From Zhongshania aquatica (GTDB lineage: Bacteria > Pseudomonadota > Gammaproteobacteria > Pseudomonadales > Spongiibacteraceae): a DNA stretch of 64,000 nucleotides. This document shows positions 9,220 through 19,335 of this stretch, in pieces. The position numbers and the translations under genes were made by a program. Below the pieces are notes generated by a model. It did no database searches. It was not told where the DNA came from and saw only the letters and a list, made by a program, of their open reading frames with translations. The stretch spans positions 1 to 64,000 of the forward strand of contig NZ_JANZNQ010000005.1 in NCBI RefSeq assembly GCF_027257955.1, in the 5' to 3' direction. How positions within the stretch are numbered: the stretch's first letter is position 1; each line of letters starts with the position of its first letter.

Positions 9220-10113
9220 ATGAACAACACTAGCCTACCGGTAGATTTCGACCACAAACCAGAGGTGATTCCGTTTTTCGACAAGGACACCAATACCTTT
9301 TCATATATCGTAAAAGATCCCACATCGACATCCTGTGCGGTGGTCGACTCAGTTATGGAATTGGATTATGCCGCAGGTCGCACCAGCCTAGATGGCGCGG
9401 ACAAGATTATTGAACACATCCGAGACCACGGTCTGACACTGGAGTGGCTGATTGAAACCCATGTGCACGCTGACCATCTTTCCGCCGCGCCCTATATCAA
9501 GGAAAAACTGGGCGGCAAGATTGGCATTGGCGCCAAGATCACCATTGTTCAAGATACCTTCGCCACCGTATTTAACACCGGTACGGAATTCGCCCACGAT
9601 GGCTCTCAATTCGACCATCTTTTTGAAGATGGCGAAGAATATCTAGTTGGCAATATGCGCTGCGTCGCCATTCACACACCCGGACATACACCGGCTTGTA
9701 TGGTGCACCTAATGGGTGATGCCGCCTTTGTTGGCGATACCCTTTTTATGCCTGACGGCGGCACAGCCCGCGCAGACTTCCCCGGCGGCAATGCCCGCGT
9801 ACTATACCACTCGATACAACGCGTGCTGGCGCTACCTGAGGTGGTTCGTCTATTCATGTGCCACGACTATATGCCCAATGGTCGCGAAGTTGAGTTTGAA
9901 ACCACGGTCGCCGAAGAGAAGGCCAAAAATATTCATGTTCATGAAGGAGTCAGCGAAGACGAGTTTGTCGCAATGCGAGAAGCCCGCGACGCAACACTAG
10001 GTATGCCGCGACTAATTTTGCCGTCACTGCAGGTAAATATGCGCGCCGGGCACCTACCGGATCCAGACAACAATGGCACGGTATACCTGAAATTACCGCT
10101 AAACCTGCTTTAG
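9220..10113 (+). CDS. blh: Persulfide dioxygenase-like metallo-beta-lactamase-fold enzyme (ETHE1/Blh type)
   Basis: This 297-aa protein has the MBL metal motif THVHADH (His81, His83, Asp85, His86), then His156 (HTPGHTP), Asp173 (VGDTLF) and His215 (CHDY). RADFPGG (185-191) is typical of ETHE1-like persulfide dioxygenases. These oxidise glutathione persulfide to sulfite in the cytoplasm, using a single iron. The start follows AGGAG. It is the first gene of a likely operon with the DUF442-SQR fusion 21 bases downstream and the SulP transporter, matching the blh sulfide-detoxification clusters of other proteobacteria. Substrate is inferred from family and neighbours. Confidence 0.85.
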   Translation: MNNTSLPVDFDHKPEVIPFFDKDTNTFSYIVKDPTSTSCAVVDSVMELDYAAGRTSLDGADKIIEHIRDHGLTLEWLIETHVHADHLSAAPYIKEKLGGKIGIGAKITIVQDTFATVFNTGTEFAHDGSQFDHLFEDGEEYLVGNMRCVAIHTPGHTPACMVHLMGDAAFVGDTLFMPDGGTARADFPGGNARVLYHSIQRVLALPEVVRLFMCHDYMPNGREVEFETTVAEEKAKNIHVHEGVSEDEFVAMREARDATLGMPRLILPSLQVNMRAGHLPDPDNNGTVYLKLPLNLL

Positions 10114-10134
10114 ACAAGCGCGAGGATCTCTAGT

Positions 10135-11805
10135 ATGGATTTAAAAGAACTCGACACTGGCCTCAGTGTTTCCGGCCAAGTATGTGCCGCCGACCTCGAT
10201 GCATTGTCAGCCAGAGGCGTAAAACACCTAATCTGCAACCGCCCCGACGGCGAAGGTGCCGATCAACCCAACTTTAGCGAAATTGCCCAAAAAGCAGAAA
10301 GCTTAGGCATGACCACCCACTACCTGCCGGTAATTACAGGTCGCGTCAGCGATGACATCGCCGAAGAATTTGGAAAAATACTGGCCAATGCCGAAGGCCA
10401 CGTACACGCGTTCTGCCGAAGCGGCATGCGCTCTACAACATTATGGGCACTGTCGCAGGGAAGGAAAAAACCGCTATCGGAAATAGTTAATCAAGCGAAA
10501 AAAGCCGGGTACGACATGACCGGCGTTGCCGCCCGCATCGGCGGCTCAGACAACGCCGATAACGGTCATCGTTTAGCAAAATACGATGTGGTCATCGTTG
10601 GGGCCGGTGCTGGCGGCATATCCGTCGCATCGAGCCTACTAGCACGTCAACACAACATCAACATAGCCATTGTTGACCCCGCCGACATTCATTACTACCA
10701 ACCCGGCTGGACCTTTGTCGGCAGCGGCATCTTCAAGCCCGAGTATACTGCTCGCACAATGGCCTCACTGATTCCGAATGACGTGGATTGGATCAAAGCC
10801 GCCGTCGCGGCCTTCGACCCCGAGCGCAACACCGTGATTTTAGAAGGCTGTCGCCTGCTACACTACGAACGCTTGGTCGTTGCTCCGGGCCTAAAACTAA
10901 ACTGGGATGGCATTGAAGGCCTAGTCGATACCCTCGGCCGCAATGGTGTCACCTCCAACTATCGCTACGATCTAGCCCCCTATACTTGGGAGCTGGTACA
11001 AAATCTGCGCAACGGAAAAGCTCTTTTCACCCAGCCTCCCATGCCAATCAAGTGCGCAGGCGCGCCGCAAAAAGCGATGTACCTGTCTGCAGACTATTGG
11101 TACAAACAGGACTATCTGAAAAATATTGATGTCGAGTTTTACAACACCGGCGCCGTATTGTTTGGAGTAGAGGCCTATGTACCCGCGCTAATGGAATATA
11201 TAAAGAAATACGACGCCCAACTTAATTTCAATCACCAACTGGTAAAAATCGACGGCTACAAAAAGCTCGCGTGGTTCGAAACCAAGGACGCCCAAGGTGA
11301 AACCACAACGATCGAACGGCCCTTCGACATGATCCACGTAGTTCCGCCACAGTGTGCACCGGACTTCATCCGCAATAGCCCCCTAGCTGACGCCGCTGGC
11401 TGGGTAGACGTGGATCAGAATACCTTACGCCACAAGAAGTTTGACAATATATGGTCGCTCGGCGACGTCATGAACGCACCCAACGCGAAAACCGCAGCGG
11501 CGGCGCGCAAGCAAGCACCGGTAGTGGCCAATAATGTACTCGCTGATATGGGTAAAACACGAGGCATCGCCCACTATGACGGCTATGGCTCCTGTCCGCT
11601 CACCGTAGAGCGAGGCAAGATTGTATTGGCGGAGTTTGGCTATGGCGGCAAGTTAATGCCCAGCTTCCCACGCTGGCTCGTCAACGGGCAGAAACCCACG
11701 CGGCTAGCTTGGTTGTTAAAGGAGCGGCTGCTGCCACCCCTCTATTGGGACGGTATGCTTCGCGGCCGTGAGTGGATGGCCAAGCCGGTGATTGGCGAGG
11801 ACTAA
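10135..11805 (+). CDS. DUF442 phosphatase/sulfurtransferase-like domain fused to sulfide:quinone oxidoreductase
   Basis: This 556-aa bifunctional protein has an N-terminal DUF442 domain (1-110) with the P-loop-like CRSGMRS (Cys94, Arg99), related to tyrosine phosphatases and rhodanese-like sulfur carriers. From about 148 comes an FAD-dependent SQR-type domain with the dinucleotide motif VGAGAGG (155-161). Cys307 (IKCAGAP) matches one redox cysteine of type II SQR. The region equivalent to the second redox cysteine (GDC in the human enzyme) reads GDVMNAPNAKTAAA, so that Cys is absent; another Cys lies at 407 (PPQCAP). It probably moves sulfide electrons to quinone and hands sulfane sulfur to the neighbouring dioxygenase. 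The fused architecture is known in proteobacteria; the chemistry here is inference. Confidence 0.85.
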   Translation: MDLKELDTGLSVSGQVCAADLDALSARGVKHLICNRPDGEGADQPNFSEIAQKAESLGMTTHYLPVITGRVSDDIAEEFGKILANAEGHVHAFCRSGMRSTTLWALSQGRKKPLSEIVNQAKKAGYDMTGVAARIGGSDNADNGHRLAKYDVVIVGAGAGGISVASSLLARQHNINIAIVDPADIHYYQPGWTFVGSGIFKPEYTARTMASLIPNDVDWIKAAVAAFDPERNTVILEGCRLLHYERLVVAPGLKLNWDGIEGLVDTLGRNGVTSNYRYDLAPYTWELVQNLRNGKALFTQPPMPIKCAGAPQKAMYLSADYWYKQDYLKNIDVEFYNTGAVLFGVEAYVPALMEYIKKYDAQLNFNHQLVKIDGYKKLAWFETKDAQGETTTIERPFDMIHVVPPQCAPDFIRNSPLADAAGWVDVDQNTLRHKKFDNIWSLGDVMNAPNAKTAAAARKQAPVVANNVLADMGKTRGIAHYDGYGSCPLTVERGKIVLAEFGYGGKLMPSFPRWLVNGQKPTRLAWLLKERLLPPLYWDGMLRGREWMAKPVIGED

Positions 11806-11887
11806 TTATCACTACGCACGGCACAATGCCTCACCGAACTCGTCTAGCGGGCTGCGGTGGGGTAACAATAAACATTGGGTCGACCCT

Positions 11888-13627
11888 ATGAAGCAACTTC
11901 AAAAATACCTGCCTATTCTCGATTGGGGCAGTAAATACACCAAGCAAACACTGATGAGTGATCTGCTTGCGGCGATCATTGTCACTATTATGTTGATCCC
12001 GCAATCACTCGCCTATGCATTGCTCGCAGGCCTACCTCCCGAAGTGGGTCTATACGCCAGCATCACCCCACTGATTGCCTACGGGATTTTTGGTAGCAGC
12101 CGAACACTGGCGGTCGGCCCTGTCGCCGTTGCATCACTAATGACCGCCGCCGCCGCGGGACAAGTTGCCAACGGCGGCACCGCAGAATACCTCGCCGCCG
12201 CCGTTTTGATGGCAGCAATATCCGGTATTTTCCTGTTGGTCATGGGGATATTAAAAATGGGCTTTTTGGCCAATTTTCTATCCCACCCCGTTATTGCCGG
12301 ATTCATTACCGCCTCGGGAATCATCATCGCCTTCAGCCAGCTCAAACATATTCTCGGCATAAGCGCGCACGGCGAAAACCTATTACAGCTTATCATCAGC
12401 GTGGTAAATCACATTGGCGATACCAATATCTACACAATGATGGTGGGCATTCCGGTATTACTGTTTTTGTTCTGGGTAAGAAGTGGCTTAAAACCCTTAT
12501 TAGTTAAAATGGGAGCCTCGCCTTTTGCGGCTAGTATGCTCGCCAAAACCGGCCCCGTGTTTGGCGTGATTGGCACCAGCGTTGCTGCCTACTCCCTCGA
12601 CTTAGGCAGTAAGGGTGTTTCTCTGGTAGGCGCGGTGCCCACCGGCCTACCCAGCTTTGTTATGCCCAATTTCCTTAACCCCGCGTGGAAAGAACTACTG
12701 ATTTCAGCGATATTTATTTCAATAATTGGCTTCGTCGAATCCGTATCGGTAGGGCATACGCTAGCCGCAAAACGCCGCCAGAAAATTTCGCCTGACCAAG
12801 AATTGATCGGCCTTGGCGCAGCCAATATGGCATCGGCCATGTCGGGCGGCTATCCAGTAACCGGCGGATTTGCCCGCAGCGTAGTAAATTTCGACGCCGG
12901 TGCAGAAACCCCTGCGGCGGGTATATTCACTGCTATCGGCATTGGACTCGCCGCTATATTCTTCACCCCCTACTTAGCCTATTTACCAACAGCAACGTTA
13001 GCTGCGACGATCATCGTGGCGGTGCTTTCGCTAGTCGATTTTTCGATTATCAAAAAGACATGGCAATTTGCTCGCTCAGACTTTGTTGCAGTAATCACCA
13101 CCATTGGCTTCACCTTAAGTATGGGTGTCGAAACGGGCGTTGCTTGCGGCGTATTTGCCTCACTTGCACTTCATCTCTACAAAACATCAAAGCCTCATAT
13201 GGCGGTTATCGGCGAAGTACCTGGCACCGAACATTTCCGCAATATTGATCGGCATGAGGTTATTACACACAAGGAAATCCTATCTCTGCGTGTTGACGAA
13301 AGCCTGTATTTCGCCAACGCAGGCTACATAGAAGACCGCATCTACAGTCTACTAGAAACGTACCCGGACACCCGGCATGTAATTCTTTTATGTACCGCCG
13401 TCAATGAAATAGACCTCAGTGCCCTAGAGGCACTGGAGTCCATCAACCATCGCCTCAAAGACGCCGGCATCAAGCTGCACTTGTCCGAGGTAAAAGGCCC
13501 AGTTATGGATATGCTCAAAAAAACCAAATTCTTAGATCAGCTAAGTGGAAAGGTATTCTTAACCCATCATTTGGCATTCAACGCTGCAATGAATGACACC
13601 GGTGGACAAGCCGAATGGACGATTTAA
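11888..13627 (+). CDS. SulP-family anion transporter with STAS domain
   Basis: This membrane transporter of about 579 aa has roughly 10-12 hydrophobic segments, including the SulP signature area (IPQSLAYALLAGLPPEVGLYAS) and GGYPVTGGFARSVVN. It ends in a cytoplasmic STAS domain (last 120 residues). SulP proteins move sulfate, bicarbonate or related anions. Its place behind the dioxygenase and SQR suggests export of sulfite/sulfate or uptake of sulfur anions. The ATG at 11888 is chosen by homology to the usual N-terminus (MKQLQKYLPILDW); an upstream extension overlapping the SQR stop has no family resemblance. No strong ribosome site is seen before 11888, so the start is moderately sure. Confidence 0.83.
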   Translation: MKQLQKYLPILDWGSKYTKQTLMSDLLAAIIVTIMLIPQSLAYALLAGLPPEVGLYASITPLIAYGIFGSSRTLAVGPVAVASLMTAAAAGQVANGGTAEYLAAAVLMAAISGIFLLVMGILKMGFLANFLSHPVIAGFITASGIIIAFSQLKHILGISAHGENLLQLIISVVNHIGDTNIYTMMVGIPVLLFLFWVRSGLKPLLVKMGASPFAASMLAKTGPVFGVIGTSVAAYSLDLGSKGVSLVGAVPTGLPSFVMPNFLNPAWKELLISAIFISIIGFVESVSVGHTLAAKRRQKISPDQELIGLGAANMASAMSGGYPVTGGFARSVVNFDAGAETPAAGIFTAIGIGLAAIFFTPYLAYLPTATLAATIIVAVLSLVDFSIIKKTWQFARSDFVAVITTIGFTLSMGVETGVACGVFASLALHLYKTSKPHMAVIGEVPGTEHFRNIDRHEVITHKEILSLRVDESLYFANAGYIEDRIYSLLETYPDTRHVILLCTAVNEIDLSALEALESINHRLKDAGIKLHLSEVKGPVMDMLKKTKFLDQLSGKVFLTHHLAFNAAMNDTGGQAEWTI

Positions 13628-13658
13628 AGAATTAAATTCATGCACTCTCATTGCTCCT

Positions 13659-13695
13659 GCCACCGCCGTGCTTTTTGGGCGGTGGCTTTTTCTTT
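13659..13695 (+). terminator. Intrinsic terminator of the sulfide operon
   Basis: A 9-bp perfect stem, GCCACCGCC (13659-13667) with GGCGGTGGC (13678-13686), a 10-base loop and a T-rich tail. It lies 32 bases after the SulP stop. Confidence 0.85.
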
Positions 13696-14051
13696 AACGT
13701 CACATGATTAAGACAATACCGCCATCAAGACAATCACTACACAAAAACTAAAATACGGTTATCACTCATAAAAACTTACACTCCTGTAGGTCGCTATATT
13801 GCAGGTTCAACTACAACAGTCGCAAACAACCATGACGTCGCGGCGCCGCAATCGCCCTACCACTTGAAATCCACTCCGTCGACGCCGAATCAATAAGTGG
13901 CATTTCTCTACTAACCATCCTCCTCGCAACTATTTCGAAAAATTAAATTACAAATTCAAACTTTCTTGTTGTAAATCAAATTTTGAATTCAAGATTAGGC
14001 GTCTAATGAGCAGGTAGGAGAAAACACAATTTTGAGATATGGAGAGCAGTT
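13696..14051. other. Upstream region of ompW
   Basis: This 356-base stretch between the sulfide operon terminator and ompW has no credible gene. It becomes strongly AT-rich over the last 120 bases. The only site I can support is the FNR/Anr-like box at 13966-13979. Confidence 0.45.
13966..13979 (+). promoter_or_regulatory. FNR/Anr-like box upstream of ompW
   Basis: TTGTTGTAAATCAA matches the FNR/Anr consensus TTGAT-N4-ATCAA at nine of ten defined positions. It sits 73 bases before the ompW start. OmpW is FNR-controlled in E. coli, which makes oxygen control plausible here; no fnr/anr gene is in the window. Confidence 0.4.
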
Positions 14052-14732
14052 ATGAAAATGTTAAAAGCAGCAGCTTATGTTGTGACAGGGGTGAGCCTGT
14101 CCTTTTCCGCGCTAGCTTATGAAGCGGGAGATTGGATAGTACGCGCGGGTGTAACGCAAGTCGCCCCAGACGAATCTAGCTCCGTTGTCAGCGTTAACGG
14201 CGACAATGGTGCGGCACTCGGTACCAACAGCGGTGTCGGCGTAGATAACGATGAGCAACTGGGTTTGAATATTCAATATATGCTAAACAAACAATGGGGG
14301 GTGGAATTACTTGCGGCAACCCCATTCAAACATAAGGTTAACGGCACAGGAGATCTAGCTGGGCTGGATATCGGAGAAGGCAAACAGCTACCACCAACCT
14401 TAAGCGCAGTATATTACTTCGATACCGGTTCGGCCTTTATGCCTTACTTCGGCGCAGGCATTAACTACACGGTGTTTTTTGACGCGGAACCAAGCGATTC
14501 ATTAAAGTCTGCGCTAGGTGCCTCTAAAATGAAGATGGACGATTCTATTGGCCTTGCAGTTCAGGTAGGCGTCGACTACAAAATTAATACGCACTGGCTT
14601 GTAAATGCTTCTGTGCGAAAAATAGATATCGAAACCGATGCCACTATTGACCTAAGCAACGGTGACAGAGTCGATGTAAATGTTGATATCGATCCCTATG
14701 TTTATACACTATCAGTGGGTTATGTTTTTTAA
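14052..14732 (+). CDS. ompW: OmpW-family outer membrane protein
   Basis: This 226-aa protein has a signal peptide cleaved after SALA (about residue 23). The mature sequence is made of alternating amphipathic strands and ends in aromatic YVF, as expected for an eight-stranded outer-membrane barrel. Motifs such as GDWIVRAGVTQVAPD at the mature start, LPPTLSAVYYF and YFGAGINYT are characteristic of OmpW. Family members form narrow channels for small hydrophobic compounds and respond to oxygen and stress. The start follows GGAGAGCAG. It is monocistronic, with a terminator downstream. Confidence 0.92.
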   Translation: MKMLKAAAYVVTGVSLSFSALAYEAGDWIVRAGVTQVAPDESSSVVSVNGDNGAALGTNSGVGVDNDEQLGLNIQYMLNKQWGVELLAATPFKHKVNGTGDLAGLDIGEGKQLPPTLSAVYYFDTGSAFMPYFGAGINYTVFFDAEPSDSLKSALGASKMKMDDSIGLAVQVGVDYKINTHWLVNASVRKIDIETDATIDLSNGDRVDVNVDIDPYVYTLSVGYVF

Positions 14733-15074
14733 AAAGTTAACTTTAAAAGCCAAACACCTCCACAAATTGAATAGGGGGTGTTTTATTTTAAGCATATAAA
14801 ATATTAAAAAATCTGCGTTCAGCCTTCTTATCGCTACATCAATAATAACGATCTAAGCCAAACATCTATATTTATTAGAGAGATTCATCTGCCCACCACT
14901 CCTCATTACGAAATATATTTTCTACCGAGCACGTTTTAACCCCCCTCAGTCAAAGTAAAGTTCAAATTAAACTGACACACTATTACTCACCAAAACAAAA
15001 TGCGAAATTAGACCTAGAATCCAACTACCCGAATAACTACTATAGGCTTACTTACCAATTCTAAGGACAGGACA
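14733..15074. other. Spacer between ompW and the membrane unknown
   Basis: This 342-base AT-rich stretch holds the ompW terminator at its start. I see no other gene or clear regulatory site in it. Confidence 0.5.
14753..14790 (+). terminator. Intrinsic terminator of ompW
   Basis: AACACCTCC (14753-14761) pairs with GGGGGTGTT (14774-14782) with one wobble, followed by a T-rich tail, 20 bases after the stop. Confidence 0.75.
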
Positions 15075-15758
15075 ATGCTTCCACGATCGCACCTCGCTGG
15101 CGCTTGGTCAGGCTTCATGTTTATTATTTTTTTAGGGGTCGGCATGCTGCTATTTGCCGACTTTATCCCCGCACATAAACCCAGCGCATCTGCAGCTGAA
15201 ATCGCCTTGATATACCAGAATAATCTAAACGGCATTCGCGTAGGCATGTTATTTATGATGTTCGCGTCATCACTTTATATCGCGTGGGTCATAAGTCTGT
15301 CAGCTGCCATTAAAACAATAGAAGGGGACAACGGCTTTTTAAGCCCCGGCCAACTGATTGGTGGCTCCATTGGCAGCCTGTTTTTTTTGTTACCTGCGTT
15401 TTTCTTCGAGTTCGCCGCGTTCAGGCCCGAACGAGACGCAGAACTCGTTTTACTTTTAAATGATATTGGATGGCTCCTCTTAATCACACCTGCACCGCCA
15501 TTCTTGCTGCAAGCTATCAGCCTGGGCGCAGCAATACTAATCGATAAACGCTCGACGCCAATATTTCCACGCTGGTCGGGATACTTTACTTTATGGGTGG
15601 CCGTTTTACTGATTCCGGCCATTTTGCCGTTTTTCTTTAAGACCAATATATTCGCATGGAACGGCTTATTCCCATTCTGGATACCACTTGCGATTTTTGG
15701 CGCGTGGATTTCAATTATGAGTTATTTATTATTCTCGGCCATCAAACGCCAAGCATGA
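15075..15758 (+). CDS. Six-helix integral membrane protein of unknown function
   Basis: This 227-aa protein has about six hydrophobic helices (near residues 10-30, 55-75, 90-112, 125-150, 172-192 and 200-222) and no signal peptide. The longest soluble loop, around 28-50, contains [12 protein letters not shown]. No catalytic or transporter motif is recognised. The start follows AAGGACAGGA. It stands alone, with about 340 bases upstream and a convergent fba gene downstream. It resembles uncharacterised membrane proteins of marine proteobacteria in general character only. Confidence 0.7.
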   Translation: MLPRSHLAGAWSGFMFIIFLGVGMLLFADFIPAHKPSASAAEIALIYQNNLNGIRVGMLFMMFASSLYIAWVISLSAAIKTIEGDNGFLSPGQLIGGSIGSLFFLLPAFFFEFAAFRPERDAELVLLLNDIGWLLLITPAPPFLLQAISLGAAILIDKRSTPIFPRWSGYFTLWVAVLLIPAILPFFFKTNIFAWNGLFPFWIPLAIFGAWISIMSYLLFSAIKRQA

Positions 15759-15842
15759 TCGGATTAGACGTTTAAAGCGTGCTGTTATTAAATAGTTAAA
15801 ATAAATGGTATCAGCAGGATTTAACAAAAATAGAATATAGGA

Positions 15843-15861
15843 CTGCGCGGTCACCGCGCAG
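15843..15861 (-). terminator. Hairpin after fba
   Basis: CTGCGCGGT (15843-15851) and ACCGCGCAG (15853-15861) form a tight 9-bp inverted repeat 16 bases beyond the fba stop. Read on the minus strand it is followed by a loose T-rich run. It probably ends the tkt-epd-pgk-fba transcript. Confidence 0.55.
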
Positions 15862-15877
15862 CCCTAGACAAAAAGCA

Positions 15878-16942
15878 CTACTTAACTTTGGGGTTTAAAC
15901 GGCCTGAGTCATATTCCATATACATGGCTTCCAAACTCAACGGTTTAATTTTAGAGGCATTACCCGCTGTACCAAACGCTTCATAACGTGCGACACAAAT
16001 CGCCTTCATCTCTTTAATCGTTTCTTGCAGATATTTACGCGGATCAAATTCGCTTGGGTTTTGCGCCATAAAACGGCGGATTGCGCCAGTCGATGCCAAA
16101 CGCAGGTCGGTATCGATGTTTACTTTACGCACACCGTATTTAATACCTTCGGCAATCTGCTCAACCGGTACACCATAGGTTTCAGGAATCTTGCCGCCGT
16201 ATTCATTAATAATCGCGAGCCAATCCTGCGGTACGCTAGAGCTGCCATGCATAACCAGATGCGTGTCTGGAATACGTGCGTGAATCGCTTTAATACGGTC
16301 AATTGCCAAAATATCGCCTGTCGGTGGACGGGTAAACTTGTAAGCGCCGTGGCTAGTACCACAGGCAATTGCCAAGGCATCTACACCAGTTTTAGTGACA
16401 AAATCCGCCGCCTCTTCCGGGTCAGTCAACATTTGGTCGTGAGACAAAATGCCCTCTGCGCCAACGCCGTCCTCTTCGCCCGCTTGACCCGTTTCAAGTG
16501 AGCCCAAGCAACCCAATTCACCCTCAACTGAAACGCCGCAAGCGTGGGCCATGTCCACGACTTTACGAGTCACATCGACGTTATAGTCATACTCAGCTGG
16601 TGTTTTGCCATCTTCTAATAATGAACCGTCCATCATTACCGAGCTAAAGCCCAACTGCATTGAGCGCTGGCAAATAGCAGGACTAGTACCGTGATCCTGG
16701 TGCATGACCACTGGAATTTCAGGAAATTCTTCAATTGCCGCCAAAATCATGTGACGCAGAAAAGGGGCGCCAGCATACTTACGTGCACCCGCAGATGCCT
16801 GCATGATAACGGGACTATTTGTCTCACGCGCCGCTTCCATAATGGCGCGGGTTTGCTCTAGGTTATTAACATTAAATGCGGGTACGCCGTAAGCATATTC
16901 GGCGGCGTGATCCAACATTTGACGCAGACTGATAAGTGCCAT
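15878..16942 (-). CDS. fba: Class II fructose-bisphosphate aldolase
   Basis: This zinc-dependent aldolase of 354 aa interconverts fructose-1,6-bisphosphate with DHAP and glyceraldehyde-3-phosphate. Zinc-ligand regions are clear: [21 protein letters not shown], and [10 protein letters not shown]. The form ([27 protein letters not shown] start, [15 protein letters not shown]) is the subtype usual in Pseudomonas-like gammaproteobacteria and in Calvin-cycle bacteria. The start follows AAGGAA. It is the last gene of tkt-epd-pgk-fba; no pyruvate kinase gene intervenes. Confidence 0.95.
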   Translation of the reverse strand: MALISLRQMLDHAAEYAYGVPAFNVNNLEQTRAIMEAARETNSPVIMQASAGARKYAGAPFLRHMILAAIEEFPEIPVVMHQDHGTSPAICQRSMQLGFSSVMMDGSLLEDGKTPAEYDYNVDVTRKVVDMAHACGVSVEGELGCLGSLETGQAGEEDGVGAEGILSHDQMLTDPEEAADFVTKTGVDALAIACGTSHGAYKFTRPPTGDILAIDRIKAIHARIPDTHLVMHGSSSVPQDWLAIINEYGGKIPETYGVPVEQIAEGIKYGVRKVNIDTDLRLASTGAIRRFMAQNPSEFDPRKYLQETIKEMKAICVARYEAFGTAGNASKIKPLSLEAMYMEYDSGRLNPKVK

Positions 16943-17011
16943 TGTGAGTTCCTTTTAAGTTTTACTAAATTCGTTGTTTGCGATTCGCCAAGACGTTTAA
17001 GCTCAAAGCAA

Positions 17012-18175
17012 TTAAGCTTTTGCCCGCTCTTCTAATATCGCCACGGCAGGCAACACTTTGCCTTCCACATACTCCAAAAACGCACCACCGCCAGTCGAGA
17101 TATACGACACCTTATCGGCAATGCCAAACTTATCGACAGCGGCTAGGGTATCACCACCACCAGCAATGGAAAATGCGCTCGACTCGGCAATGGCGCGGGC
17201 AATATCTTCGGTGCCGTCGGCAAATTGATCGAACTCAAATACGCCAACAGGGCCATTCCAGATGATAGTGCCGGCCTGTTTCAGTATTTCGGCAAGGCAG
17301 GCAGATGAGACGGGGCCGATATCAAAAATCATATCGTCGTCACCCACGTTTTCAACCGGACGCAGCGTTGCTGGCTCATTGGCATCGAATTTCTTACCAG
17401 TAATCACGTCCGTTGGAATCGGGATATGACACTTCTCCATCAACGCCTTCGCCTTTGGAATCAAGTCTTCTTCATATAAAGACTTACCAACGTTATAACC
17501 CGCCGCTGCCAAGAAGGTATTAGCGATACCGCCGCCAACAACGAGCTGATCTACCTTATCTGACAATGTTTCTAGCACGGTCAATTTCGTTGATACCTTT
17601 GAGCCACCGACGATAGCCACAAATGGACGCGCTGGATTCGCCAGAGCGCGCTCCAAATTATCTAATTCACTCGCTAACAAAGGCCCCGCGCAGGCAATAG
17701 GAGCGAACTTAGCCACACCGTGAGTCGATGCTTGCGCGCGATGCGCTGTACCAAAGGCGTCCATCACAAACACATCACACAACGCGGCATAGGCTTTCGA
17801 TAATGTCTCGTCGTCTTTTTTCTCACCAGTGTTAAAGCGCACATTCTCAAGCAGGGCGAGCTGGCCATTTTCTAGCGACACGCCGCTTTGCCAATCATCC
17901 AGTAGCGCTACCGGTGCACCCAATGCCTCACTTAAATAATCTGCTACTGGTTTGAGCGAGTATTGCGCATCAAACTCTCCCTCTGTGGGGCGTCCAAGAT
18001 GAGACATGACAATAACTTTGGCACCGGCTTCCATTGCCAACTTCAAGGTTGGCAGAGCGGCGCGCAGACGCGCATCTGAACTTACCTTACCATCGGCGAT
18101 GGGTACATTGAGATCTTCTCGAATGAGTACCCGCTTCCCGGCCAAATCCAAATCCTGCATTCTAATTACTGCCAT
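17012..18175 (-). CDS. pgk: Phosphoglycerate kinase
   Basis: This 387-aa two-domain kinase makes ATP and 3-phosphoglycerate from 1,3-bisphosphoglycerate. Visible family features are the N-terminal [45 protein letters not shown] and the C-terminal [11 protein letters not shown]-like [12 protein letters not shown]. The length is normal. The start follows AAGGAA nine bases upstream. It lies 69 bases before fba and 143 bases after epd on the minus strand, so it is probably in the same transcript. Confidence 0.96.
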   Translation of the reverse strand: MAVIRMQDLDLAGKRVLIREDLNVPIADGKVSSDARLRAALPTLKLAMEAGAKVIVMSHLGRPTEGEFDAQYSLKPVADYLSEALGAPVALLDDWQSGVSLENGQLALLENVRFNTGEKKDDETLSKAYAALCDVFVMDAFGTAHRAQASTHGVAKFAPIACAGPLLASELDNLERALANPARPFVAIVGGSKVSTKLTVLETLSDKVDQLVVGGGIANTFLAAAGYNVGKSLYEEDLIPKAKALMEKCHIPIPTDVITGKKFDANEPATLRPVENVGDDDMIFDIGPVSSACLAEILKQAGTIIWNGPVGVFEFDQFADGTEDIARAIAESSAFSIAGGGDTLAAVDKFGIADKVSYISTGGGAFLEYVEGKVLPAVAILEERAKA

Positions 18176-18318
18176 GTTCTATTCCTTGTTATCTCTACAG
18201 CCATCAGGTTCTATAAAACCGGTTTGGCTTGTCCAATTAAAACGTTTTACCAGCGCCACTATCTTTGGAACTGGCCAAAAACATCATGCAAGAATCGCGC
18301 TGACCTAAATAAAGTACG

Positions 18319-19320
18319 CTACTGCAGCCAATGCGCGGTCACATCCAACATACGATTGGCATATCCCCATTCGTTGTCGAACCACGTAAATAAACTGACC
18401 AACTCCCCCGCTACGCGGGTTTGCCCGGCATCGACAATGGCCGAACGTGGATCGTGGTTAAAATCACAGGATGCCAGCGGTTCGTTGCTATAACCTAATA
18501 TTCCTGACAAGCGACCGCTTGCCGCCATTTTTAAGGCTGCATTCACATCGTCAACGCTCACGTCAGCATCTAGACTGACAGTCAGCTCCATCGCCGACAC
18601 ATTGTGCGTTGGAATACGCACTGCACGGGCAGCAAAACGCCCATCAAGCTCAGGAATAATACGGCCAATGCCCGCGGCCAAACCCGTATCTACCGGAATC
18701 ATTGAAAGGCCCGCTGCGCGAGTTTTCCGCAAATCCGTATGATGATATGCATCTAATACTGGCTGATCATTCATCGCCGAGTGAATCGTGGTAATACAGC
18801 CAGAGCGAACGCCAAAGGCTTTATTCAACACATCAATTACCGGCACAATACCGTTTGTGGTGCACGACGCGTTCGACACAATACGTTGCTCAGGATTAAG
18901 TTCTTGGTGATTCAAGCCATAAACAATGGTCGGAATGCCGGACTCGCCAGGCTGAGACAACAAAACATGACGAGCACCGCGCTCGATATGGGCCTCTAAA
19001 TCAGCGTAGCGACTGATCACACCCGAGCATTCCAAAACCACATCAACGTTGTGACGAGACCAGTCTACATTCGCCATCTCGTCGTGATGGCTAACCGAAA
19101 TCACATCGTCATTAATCACTAAACTGTCGTGACGATGTTCAACCGTACCGGGAAAGCGGCCATGGGTGCTATCGTATCGAGTTAAGTGCGCAATCGTCGC
19201 CAAATCCGCCGGTTCATTAATGGCGACAATCTGCATGTTTGCCCGCAAAGGCGATTCGTAAAGGGCGCGCAATACACAGCGCCCTATGCGGCCGTATCCG
19301 TTTATGGCCAGTCGTAGCAT
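18319..19320 (-). CDS. epd: Erythrose-4-phosphate dehydrogenase (GapA paralogue)
   Basis: This 333-aa protein belongs to the GAPDH fold: NAD-binding INGYGRIGR at the N-terminus, catalytic Cys in SNASCTTN, His in the following TTIHSAMND. The SAMNDQPVLDAYHHTDLRKTR stretch and IPVDTGLAAGIGRIIPEL are Epd-like rather than the HSYTATQ form of glycolytic GapA. Epd oxidises erythrose-4-phosphate to 4-phosphoerythronate for pyridoxal phosphate synthesis. It lies between tkt and pgk, the standard gammaproteobacterial order. A glycolytic role cannot be excluded, as no separate gapA is in the window. Confidence 0.88.
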   Translation of the reverse strand: MLRLAINGYGRIGRCVLRALYESPLRANMQIVAINEPADLATIAHLTRYDSTHGRFPGTVEHRHDSLVINDDVISVSHHDEMANVDWSRHNVDVVLECSGVISRYADLEAHIERGARHVLLSQPGESGIPTIVYGLNHQELNPEQRIVSNASCTTNGIVPVIDVLNKAFGVRSGCITTIHSAMNDQPVLDAYHHTDLRKTRAAGLSMIPVDTGLAAGIGRIIPELDGRFAARAVRIPTHNVSAMELTVSLDADVSVDDVNAALKMAASGRLSGILGYSNEPLASCDFNHDPRSAIVDAGQTRVAGELVSLFTWFDNEWGYANRMLDVTAHWLQ

Positions 19321-19335
19321 TAGAATCTGCTCACA

